The position numbers and the translations under genes were made by a program. From Allodiplogaster sudhausi (lineage: Eukaryota > Nematoda > Chromadorea > Rhabditida > Diplogasteridae): 64,000 bases of DNA. The notes below the pieces were generated by a model. The model made no database searches, was not told the origin of the DNA, and saw only the letters and a list, made by a program, of their open reading frames with translations. This document shows, in pieces, positions 55,165 through 64,000 of this stretch; position 1 is the stretch's first letter, and every line of letters starts with the position of its first letter. The stretch is from positions 2,128,501 through 2,192,500 of the forward strand of contig CALZFC010000059.1 of the NCBI GenBank assembly GCA_945643635.1, in the 5' to 3' direction.

Positions 55165-55338
55165 TTAACCCATATATCTTATCAGTTGGACGTAAGTAAA
55201 GAAGACATTGCCAACGCCAAGGAAGGCAGCTAGAACGAACAATAAATTTGATAGCGATAGTCTAATAGTTACATTGCTTCCTACTCTATACACTAGTAAT
55301 ATTGAAAGTGACGATGTGAAAGACGATCCTTTCTTCAT
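55165..55338 (-). CDS. 57-residue membrane-segment open frame, left-arm copy
   Basis: Minus strand ATG at 55,338: MKKGSSFTSSLSILLVYRVG, then a hydrophobic helix containing LLFVLAAFLGVGNIFF, ending YMG and TAA. A GTTAAC donor just before the stop would allow splicing. A decayed tandem copy lies at about 55,690-55,880 with several stops. Mirror at 62,437-62,610. Unrecognised. Confidence 0.4.
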   Translation of the reverse strand: MKKGSSFTSSLSILLVYRVGSNVTIRLSLSNLLFVLAAFLGVGNVFFTYVQLIRYMG

Positions 55339-56013
55339 TATCTGTTACCACATGTTTGACAGCTTCTACTCATCTTAACTTTTTATAGAATGTCTTAGAA
55401 GAAAGCTTGAATTATTTGTCAATGTTAGTTAGTCGATTGTTTTACGAAGCATATGTGGATGTACTCAAGTTACACATTAATGTTGTTTAACTCGATTAGC
55501 CTATAACAAATAAGTAGTGATACTAGGGAGTTCTACAAAAAAAAACAATCATAAAACAAGGCACAACTCATCAAAAAAATTCTTGGTTAAATTCAAGAGT
55601 TAGACACATAACGAATTATCCATTAAGAATATTATGTACATACAAAGCATATTCACAGAGAATGGTTAAAACATATATCATATCAGTTGGACGTATATAA
55701 AGAAGATGCTGCAAACACAGAGGAAACCAAGTGTGCAAAAAAATAAAATCACAAACAATACATTTGATTATGAAAGTCACAAATTGCTAACAGTTATCTT
55801 GACTCCTTCTCTATGCAATAGCAATAACGAAAGGTGATTTTGCTGTCGTTCTCGATATGTAATATGATCCGTTCTTCATTGAAGAAACTTTATTGTCAAT
55901 GCAATAGTAGTATTGAAAGTAATGTTGATTCCATACTCGAAATGGAATATGATCATCATTCATTGTCTAATGTAGTAAGGTCAAAATGTTGACAGTTTCC
56001 TCCTCAATGATTT

Positions 56014-56670
56014 TCAATCATTCTTGGTACATCGAAATATTACAAACATCATGGTGAACAAGAGTGCAAGTACTCTACATACATTGTTTATTGCACACCG
56101 AATCAGGAACATATTGAAACGAAATCGTATTATTAATAATAAATTTACTGTGAGGGCACCACAGGGGGTGGGATATGCTTTTGAGTTTGAGGCTGAAACA
56201 CATACATATGGGGTTCTATCACTAAGGAAAGCGCAGTAGAAGTTTAAGAGACCACATAACTTCACAATTTTATCATACTAAAAATAATAGAAGTTGAATC
56301 AAAGATCTAAGAAAAAAAGATTAGGGCTATAGAAAAATAGTGTTTCTAATCTAATACGTTGTGGTTTTTTAGATGACAGACTAAAGAAAAGAGAGTTCGC
56401 AGGAATGTTGGATCGGTATCCAAATTGTGCTGGACTAAGAAGATTATGTTTGTTTAGGTAATCCAGTATGAGGATAAAAATTATACGTTCTTGGAGGTTG
56501 TGGAGATTGGTCAGAAGTGTTCCCGAGAACGGACAGTTCCCGGGATCAGACTTAATACATTTTTGATTATAAACAGGACGTACTATCGCTGTAAGTAAAT
56601 GAATATGTAGAAGGAACTGATTGAACATAATAAAAACTGGGATGCAAGAAATAGTAGAGATTTCTTTCAT
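56014..56670 (-). pseudogene. decayed non-LTR reverse transcriptase, left-arm copy
   Basis: Minus-strand frames 56670-56299 and 56265-56014 carry pieces of a LINE reverse transcriptase. VRPVYNQKCIKSDPGNCP matches the usual PIFKKGDKSDPSNYRP region, DYLNKHNLLSPAQFGYR matches the LSxxQFGFR block, and FLSDRTPYVCV with PTPCGA matches the SDRxQxVxV...xxGVPQGS block. The PQGSVLGP and FADD motifs are destroyed and the two pieces are in different frames, so it is inactive. The clade is not determined beyond jockey/CR1-like style. Confidence 0.7.
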
Positions 56671-58129
56671 GTAAACATATGGAATATTGCCGGGGGAAGT
56701 AATATTTCTAAATGGAAGGCTGAGAATTTTTATTCATTTATATGTACATCAAAAGGGGGATATGACATGAAGATAATTGAACAACAATTCACGCAGCAAG
56801 AACATAGCATGTACGCAGAATTTCCAGTACATAATATTAGATGAAAAGAGAAGAAAGAAATTATGTAATTAATAGAAACGATATGTAGACTCAATGACAC
56901 TAAAGTAAAATCGAAAAGTAATAGATAATATATAAAGATAATTATTTAGATTAGCGTTTACGCATTATTCACAAGGATATGGAGTATAAGTGGACGAGGG
57001 TACAGATAGTTGACAAGACAGAGTATGATACATAGTTGAAATGCACGCACAGATACCACAACCAAAGTGCTGTACTAGTCATGTGTGGCAAAGGTGTGAT
57101 GAAGTAGAAGACTCAGAGGATTGGATATTACATATCATGGAACTCAACATAGATTTTATTGTTCTTCAAATGACAGCTTAATAGTTATGTTTTCTTATGT
57201 CTAAGCAATCGCACACTCACCACAATGAAGATACTTTTCAGCTGCATTCTAAAAGGATTATCTCTCCATCTTAATTACAATAAAACTTGGAATAACAGAC
57301 TAAGGCTTCTTAGCCTAAAAAGTATTCCTTCGGTAGGAGATGATATATGATAGAGTGAAGTAAATGGTCTATCTATGCATCTATGTATGCCAACGAACTA
57401 CATTAATTTTACAAGATTAGTAGGACTGAGCATATTTTATTATCATTTAGAGATTTACACGAACATGGATGCACACTTTCCAATTCGTTTACTTGCAATT
57501 TCTCATGTTCATACATGTTGTATTAAAAGAAAGCTTTCTGTATGCACGAGTCAGTAAAGTTGTAAAGAGGAGAGGGGTTAGCAATACATGAAGTTTCAGA
57601 ACTTTTCTATTACTCCTCAATCTTTGTAACTGTTTATTTATTTAATTATGTTAATCAAAGCGGGCATGATTTAACAACATTTGACGTAGCAAAAGCGTGC
57701 AATAAATATAGACAGAATATCCTAAACATAAGAAGAACATGTCATGAAGCCATAGCATATTTAACAAGTATCATTTCTCGGAATATAGACTTAAAATAAG
57801 TTTTATCATGATCATATTCTACATGGATTTCGAAGAAGAACATATTTTTCACAGAACAATGTAGGAATTAAGCGAAAGTGGGAAAGGATGCTTTACAATC
57901 AGCAGCAGTCATCTTGATCTTATAGCGCCACTGAGAGAAATTCAAGAGGGAAGAAAGCGTTGTCGGCTGACGAAACTAGAGGAAGGTGAGGGGCATGCAA
58001 TTGTGAACCATGTTGACAGAACATGTATTCCTGAATTATTCGATTTGTAAAACAAATAAAAAGAATGGGAGTAAAATATAAAAAAAGACCTAAATGGAGA
58101 CCCTGACAGGTATTCTACCGAGAGAACTG

Positions 58130-59636
58130 ATTTTTCCAACAACAACGATATGGCAAAGTATGACCACGTTGATGTAAGTGATTTTTTCTTGCATATTTTT
58201 TCTAAAGTGTTTGAACAAGTATCTGTTTGTAGGAAACATTTACCAGTAAGATTCCAAGATGTGACCCTATGGTTTGTATTACTTCTTGTCTATTTCTCTC
58301 ATTGTCTAAATACTCACTTTGCGTGTTATTTTACATGTATATGTCTTCTTTTTCCGAATATAATTGGTAAAGATAGTGCATTAAGTTTCCAACAACGATA
58401 TGGCAAAGTATGACCATGTTGATGTTAGTGATTTTTTTTCTTGCGTATGGTGTCTTAAATTTTGTGAACAAGTGTCTTGTCTGATTGTAGGAAACATTTA
58501 CCAGGAAGATTCAAAAATGTGACACTAAGGTTTGTATTACTTCTTCTCTATTTCTCTCTTTGTCCAAGTACTTGCATTTATGTTCTTCGACAAATTTATT
58601 TAAGTAAGAACAAAACGCAAAGTGTGATCTTCATTCACAAAATCCTTCATGGTATAGACAAGGAAAGCATAGTCAATAAACATTAAATCACAGTTTGTTT
58701 TTTAACAGGCCAAATAAAGAATTTTTGTACAGGTGACGCTTCAAACGTTTCTTATGGTGCAACATCCAATACAAAGAAAATAGAACATACATGTAACTGA
58801 AGAAATTATGAAGTAAGATATATTCAATCTTTGTTGCCTTTACTAAGTCTTCTTACCTATACTATTTTCCTTCACTCTCCTTGTTACATATATAGTACTT
58901 AGAATGGCTATGAATTTTTTTTTCATTTTACATATCATTCATTTTCTTGGATGTATAGTTATTAGTGAATGTGTTGATGTTGTGTATCAAATTTTTAAAT
59001 AATGTTTTCAAAATTCAATAGAGTTAAGTATAGCCATGGTCTAAAGTAACAGATAAAATGGTGAAGAACAAGTATCTCTGTTTTCGTTATTTCTTTTTCG
59101 TGTTTTTGTTTCTATGTCTTCTAATGTAAATTATTTCTCTTCACTTTAGTTGTCACATATTTTAGCTCTCTCCCTTATGATCCTTAGGAATGATAATAAT
59201 TACATCTTCCTTCGCAGATATCGGATTGTTGATTTGCTGTATTGCTTTATGTCTCGCTACTTACAGCGGCTAACCATTAGTTCTTTTTTTACATTTTATA
59301 TATTCAATTTTTCTTTGATGTATAATTATTAGCGTAAGCGTTGATGTTATTTATCAAATTGGTAATGTTTTCAATGATAAACAGAGTTGCAGCGATCATG
59401 GTCTTGCCAGACTTCATTCCTCTCCCTATATATCTCTTCTTTACACTTGGAATTCGAATCATCGCAACGAGTACTCTCACAACGGACGAGATTGACTCAT
59501 TCAATAACATCCTTCGAGAGGAACGAATTCGTACTAACCACCTCATCGAAAACTTCATCATCAACCAGCCACGCATTCTCCAAGGCTCACACTCATCGAC
59601 GCGCATCACTGTTCGATTGAATGTCGCAGGGCATCA
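58130..59636 (+). repeat. spacer of the giant inverted repeat, with duplicated mini-exons
   Basis: Unique to the centre. It contains two duplicated pairs: 58,140-58,320 against 58,390-58,570, and about 58,850-59,035 against 59,140-59,400 (shared GATGTATA-TTATTAG and GTTGATGTT-T-TATCAAAT). The first pair carries the small exons listed separately. Confidence 0.65.
58150..58800 (+). CDS. possible multi-exon gene of repeated 20-residue units in the palindrome spacer
   Basis: Unit 1: 58150-58173 (MAKYDHVD), donor GTAAGT, then 58233-58271 (ETFTSKIPRCDPM). Unit 2: 58400-58423 (MAKYDHVD), donor GTTAGT, then 58491-58529 (ETFTRKIQKCDTK). Both second pieces follow TTGTAG and end before GTTTGTATT. A further exon 58733-58800 after GTACAG reads DASNVSYGATSNTKK and stops after TCN. 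Coding bases are better conserved between units than intron bases, which supports selection on protein, but the sample is tiny. No family recognised and the 5' end is unknown. Confidence 0.35.
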
Positions 59637-59640
59637 CAGT
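59341..59640 (+). CDS. open frame of about 100 residues in the spacer
   Basis: The plus frame reads VLPDFIPLPIYLFFTLGIRI, then a polar part with TTDEIDSFNNILREERIRT and NHLIENFIINQPRIL, then a Ser/Thr-rich piece, and continues open into the right arm to 59,856. The polar helix-like part looks like protein, the continuation does not. It may be one exon or a remnant. Confidence 0.3.
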
Positions 59641-61092
59641 TCTCTCTGTAGAATACCTGTCAGGGTCTCCATTCAGGTCTTTTTTATATTTTACTCCCAT
59701 TCTTTTTATTTGTTTTACAAATCGAATAATTCAGGAATACATGTTCTGTCAACATGGTTCACAATTGCATGCCCCTCACCTTCCTCTAGTTTCGTCAGCC
59801 GACAACGCTTTCTTCCCTCTGGAATTTCTCTCAGTGGCGCTATAAGATCAAGATGACTGCTGCTGATTGTAAAGCATCCTTTCCCACTTTCGCTTAATAC
59901 CTACATTGTTCTGTGAAAAATATGTTCTTCTTCGAAATCCATGTAGAATATGATCATGATAAAACTTATTTTAAGTCTATATTCCGAGAAATGATACTTG
60001 TTAAATATGCTATGGCTTCATGAAATGTTCTTCTTGTGTTTAGGATATTCTGTCTATATTTATTGCATGCTTTTGCTACGTCAAATGTTGTTAAATCATG
60101 CCCGCTTTGATTAACATAATTAAATAAATAAACAGTTACAAAGATTGAGGAGTAATAGAAAAGTTCTGAAACTTCATGTATTGCTAACCCCTCTCCTCTT
60201 TACAACTTTACTGACTCGTGCATACAGAAAGCTTTCTTTTAATACAACATGTATGAACATGAGAAATTGCAAGTAAACGAATTGGAAAGTGTGCATCCAT
60301 GTTCGTGTAAATCTCTAAATGATAATAAAATATGCTCAGTCCTACTAATCTTGTAAAATTAATGTAGTTCGTTGGCATAGGTGCCATATACATAGATGCA
60401 TAGATAGACCATTTACTTCACTCTATCATATATCATCTCCTACCGAAGAAATACTGTTGAGGCTAAGAAGCCTTAGTCTGTTATTAAACCTTTTATTGTA
60501 ATTAAGATGGAGAGATAATCCTTTTAGAATGCAGCTGAAAAGTATCTTCATTGTGGTGAGTGTGCGATTGCTAAGACATATGAAAACATAACTATTAAGC
60601 TGTCATTTGAAGAACAATAAAATCTATGTTGAGTTCCATGATATGTAATGTCCAATCCTCTGAGTCTTCTACTTCATCACACCTTTGCCATACATGACTA
60701 GTACAGCACTTTGGTTGTGGTATCTGTGCGTGCATTTCAACTATGTATCATACTCTGTCTTGTCAACTATCTGTACCCTCGTCCACTTATACTCCATATC
60801 CTTGTGAATAATGCGTAAACGCTAATCTAAATAATTATCTTTATATATTATCCATTACTTTTCTATTGTACTTTAGTGTCATTGAGTCTACATATCGTTT
60901 CTATTAATTACATAATTTCTTTCTTCTCTTTTCATCTAATATTATGTACTGGAAATTCTGCGTACATGCTATGAATTGTTGTTCAATTATCTTCATGTCA
61001 TATCCCCCTTTTGATGTACATATAAATGAATAAAAATTCTCAGAATTCCATTTAGAAATATTACTTCCCCCGGCAATATTCCATATGTTTAC

Positions 61093-61756
61093 ATGAAAGA
61101 AATCTCTACTATTTCTTGCATCCCAGTTTTTATTATGTTCAATCAGTTCCTTCTACATATTCATTTACTTACAGCGATAGTACGTCCTGTTTATAATCAA
61201 AAATGTATTAAGTCTGATCCCGGGAACTGTCCGATCTCGGGAACCCTTCTGTCCAATCTCCTCAACCTCCAAGGTAATAGAACGTATAATTTTTATCCTC
61301 ATACTGGATTACCTAAACAAACATAATCTTCTTAGTCCAGCACAATTTGGATACCGATCCACCATTCCTGCTAACTCTCGTTTCTTTAGTCTGTCATCTA
61401 AAAAACCACAACGTATTAGATTAGAAACACTATCTTTCTATAGCCCTAATCTTTTTTTCTTAGATCTTTGATTCAACTTCTATTATTTTTAGTATGATAC
61501 AATTGTGAAGTTATGTGGTCTCTTAAACTTCTACTGCGCTTTCCTTAATGATAGAACCCCATATGTATGTGTTGCAGCCTCAAACTCAATAGCATATCCC
61601 ATCCCCTGTGGTGCCCCCACAGTAAATTTATTATTAATAATACGATTTCGTTTCAATATGTTCCTGCCTCGGTGTGCAATAAACAATGTATGTAGAGTAC
61701 TTGCACTCTTGTTCACCATGATGTTTGTAATATTTCGATGTACCAAGAATGATTGA
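61093..61756 (+). pseudogene. decayed non-LTR reverse transcriptase, right-arm copy
   Basis: Mirror of 56,014-56,670: VRPVYNQKCIKSDPGNCP in one frame, AQFGY in another after a deletion (frame ends near 61,326), then FLNDRTPYVCV and PCGAP at 61,505-61,756. It differs from the left copy by a few substitutions and an indel near GGTAATAGAACG, so each arm has decayed separately since duplication. Confidence 0.7.
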
Positions 61757-62436
61757 AAATCATTGAGGAGGAAACTGTCAACATTTTGACCTTACTACAT
61801 TAGACAATGAATGATGATCATATTACATTTCGAGTATGGAATCAACATTACTTTCAATACTACTATTGCATTAACAATAAAGTTTCTTCAATGAAGAACG
61901 GATCATATTACATATCGAGAACGACAGCAAAATCACCTTTCATTATTGCTATTGCATAGAGAAGGAGTCAAGATAACTGTTAGCAATTTGTGACTTTCAT
62001 AATCAAATGTATTGTTTGTGATTTTATTTTTTTGCACACTTGGTTTCCTCTGTGTTTGCAGCATCTTCTTTATATACGTCCAACTGATATGATATATGTT
62101 TTAACCATTCTCTGTGAATATGCTTTGTATGTACATAATATTCTTAATGGATAATTCGTTATGTGTCTAACTCTTGAATTTAACCAAGAATTTTTTTGGT
62201 GAGTTGTGCCTTGTTTTATGATTGTATTTTTTGTAGAACTCCCTAGTATCACTACTTATTTGTTATAGGCTAATCGAGTTAAACAACATTAATGTGTAAC
62301 TTGAGTACATCCACATATGCTTCGTAAAACAATCGACTAACTAACATTGACAAATAATTCAAGCTTACGATTTCTTCTTAGACATTCTATAAAAAGTTAA
62401 GATGAGTAGAAGCTGTCAAACATGTGGTAACAGATA

Positions 62437-62610
62437 ATGAAGAAAGGATCGTCTTTCACATCGTCACTTTCAATATTACTAGTGTATAGAGTAGGAAGCA
62501 ATGTAACTATTAGACTATCGCTATCAAATTTATTGTTCGTTCTAGCTGCCTTCCTTGGCGTTGGCAATATCTTCTTTACTTACGTCCAACTGATAAGATA
62601 TATGGGTTAA
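62437..62610 (+). CDS. 57-residue membrane-segment open frame, right-arm copy
   Basis: Mirror of 55,165-55,338, same frame and stop. A decayed tandem copy precedes it (ATG at about 61,894, stops within). See the left-arm entry for content. Confidence 0.4.
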   Translation: MKKGSSFTSSLSILLVYRVGSNVTIRLSLSNLLFVLAAFLGVGNIFFTYVQLIRYMG

Positions 62611-62874
62611 CCATTCATTGACAATACGTTTTGTATGTACATAATATTCATAAGTTGCATACTTGAATTAGTAATGCGAACTGAACTTATTGGATATACA
62701 TTAGTTATGTATCTGACTATTGAACTATAACAAGAATTTTTTGGTCAGTTGTGTATTCTAATATAATTGTTTTTCTGTAGAACTTCCTCGTATTATAGGC
62801 TAATCGAATTAAATAACATTACTTTGTAACGTGCGTTCATCACTTTTGTTTCTTGTAACAATCGACTTACTAAC

Positions 62875-63110
62875 TGTAAGAAGCCAGGCCGCCTAAAGCC
62901 TGACTCCTCATCTAGATCTAATAATGTGTAATGACCGACCTGGTAATATGCCTCCTGGCTTGCGGTCGGTGCTCGAAAGAGCCGTCCTGCAGTCGTGCAG
63001 AGCCTCTCTCTGGCGCGCCCTCTCCCGAGGGGGCGGAGCGTAGAGAGGGAGAGAGAGTGTGCGGCCGTTATGCGGCCGAGAGAGTGTATGTGGGTGCGCG
63101 GGTTTCAACA
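62875..63110 (+). mobile_element. 236-bp solo LTR
   Basis: Starts TGTAAGAAGCC and ends TTTCAACA, flanked by the four-base duplication TAAC (62,871-62,874 and 63,111-63,114). The left arm has the empty site (ACTTACTAACATTGACAAAA), which defines the ends exactly. Much more GC-rich than its surroundings (GGGGGCGGAGCG, GTGCGGCCGTTATGCGGCC). TG...CA ends with a short target duplication and no coding sequence fit a solo LTR of a retrotransposon; the class (Ty3, BEL or copia) is not settled. Confidence 0.8.
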
Positions 63111-63339
63111 TAACATTGACAAAATAATTTACGCCTGCCGATTGGAGTTCATAAAATACTTGGTCATCATTTTAGAGGTAGATGTATACTATAAAATATG
63201 TATGTTTCTTCTTCCTGGAAAAAAATTATAATGGACTTGGAAAAATACGATGGTGAGACTTGGAAAAATACGATGGTGAATTATTCTAGGTAGGCTTTTG
63301 AACTTGGAATAAATTATTGTATCACTTGAACATATATGT

Positions 63340-63567
63340 ATGAATGCCTATATCTTTGTAACTGATATTACAGGGAGGCCGATAGCTTTCTTCCTTGATT
63401 TATTTATTTCGAGATTTTTGATAATAATTTCTCTTACTTTATACACAATTATTGACATCCCTCACTTGCTGTTTTCATTGTACTATATGTATGCACTAAC
63501 GATTCATGTCTTTGCATTGCCAACTGTCTTTGTACTGCCTAAATGTTGGGCCCAATATACTAAATAG
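63340..63567 (+). CDS. membrane-protein exon fragment, right-arm copy
   Basis: Mirror of 54,456-54,683. Begins after TGATATTACAG near 63,374 (RPIAFFLDLF), stop TAG at 63,565. Differs from the left copy by Thr-Ala-Ile to Thr-Ile-Ile and one residue near the start. Confidence 0.4.
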   Translation: MNAYIFVTDITGRPIAFFLDLFISRFLIIISLTLYTIIDIPHLLFSLYYMYALTIHVFALPTVFVLPKCWAQYTK

Positions 63568-64000
63568 AGTACATTGAAATACTTGTTCTTAATTTATGTT
63601 TGTACACTGGAGAATATTTCCGTACAGTTTGTTCATCCTCTCACTACTCATTCTTCTTGGACTTGTGAATATGCAATGATATAAATTCTTGGAGTGTTTG
63701 GAGTTGGGAATAAATTATTGTATAACTTGTCACTTGTACATGTACGTATGTATGCGCTCATGCTCAATTGGGAGCTGGTATGACGGCCGATTGGCTCATT
63801 GACTCATTGGTAGTGGTTCGTTTACAAATCAAAAATTCCAATGTTGCATTTCTCCTTTAGGCAAATTCAATTGCTGTATTTATTCGGGACTTGTGATACA
63901 TATGTCTACTGGCCGAGATCTGGACTTTTGAAAATACTACGAGGAGTGAATCTCCCCTGGGGTATGATCTGTGATCTCTGATGTATGATCACATTCCACA

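Larger units (their letters stand above)
54023..58129. repeat. left arm of a giant inverted repeat
   Basis: Complementary to 59,637-64,000. Outer visible match: TGTGGAATGTGATCAT at 54,023 pairs with the last bases of the window. Inner end: GAGAACTG at 58,122-58,129 pairs with CAGTTCTC at 59,637. In the stretch 54,400-54,700, only about three differences were seen. The arm holds tandemly duplicated blocks (54,870-55,340 and 55,410-55,890), reverse-transcriptase remnants and membrane-protein exon fragments. Confidence 0.9.
59637..64000. repeat. right arm of the giant inverted repeat (runs off the window)
   Basis: Complement of 54,023-58,129 with extra insertions: a 236-bp solo LTR at 62,875-63,110 and a 26-bp tandem duplication (GACTTGGAAAAATACGATGG) at 63,234-63,285. 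The arm continues beyond the window end. Confidence 0.9.

Noticed and set aside
57375..57557. 60-residue frame in the palindrome arms (mirror at 60,208-60,393)
   Set aside because: Conserved only because the arms are near identical; no motif, no splice signals, and it runs opposite to the reverse transcriptase.

Overview
The window looks like nematode nuclear DNA. It is AT-rich, and genes are split into short exons by introns that are often only 50-150 bases and usually end in TTTCAG or TTGCAG. The families present are nematode-typical: small secreted proteins with CC-domain cysteine patterns, ShKT domains behind a Thr-rich mucin-like stretch, a DUF273-type membrane protein, and C-factor-like short-chain dehydrogenases (SDRs). 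The species cannot be named from sequence alone. Exon models were built by hand from splice signals, reading phase and comparison between copies inside the window.

Layout. 1.5-6.5 kb: an inverted pair of three-exon secreted cysteine-rich genes facing each other, each with a fold-back hairpin upstream. 8.3-10.4 kb: a plus-strand mosaic gene with a cysteine-rich exon, a Thr-rich exon and ShKT exons. 10.6-21.0 kb: a decayed minus-strand tandem array in which a three-exon, two-membrane-segment family occurs six times, mixed with remnants of two other exon families and non-coding repeats. 21.1-23.5 kb: an apparently intact nine-exon DUF273-type gene (minus). 25.2-28.2 kb: an apparently intact ten-exon secreted protein gene of about 394 residues (minus). 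30-53.5 kb: a plus-strand SDR cluster with two copies that look usable (39.7 and 44.8 kb), one with a disrupted start (30.1 kb), and several broken copies and fragments. Two loci of small CC-domain genes sit inside this cluster (36-37.5 kb as a divergent inverted pair, and 47.5 kb). 51.0-52.1 kb: a 1.1 kb fold-back transposable element inside a broken SDR copy. 53.9-64.0 kb: a giant inverted repeat with arms over 4 kb that run off the window, around a 1.5 kb spacer. Its arms hold decayed non-LTR reverse transcriptase, membrane-protein exon fragments and, in one arm only, a 236-bp solo LTR.

The dominant theme is recent and repeated duplication, often inverted, followed by decay. The SDR copies let one list the breaking events one by one: start disruption, frameshift, lost exons, splice-site changes and transposon insertion. 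The palindrome at the right end is the largest unexplained structure. Its arms differ by roughly one percent where compared, so it is young or being homogenised.
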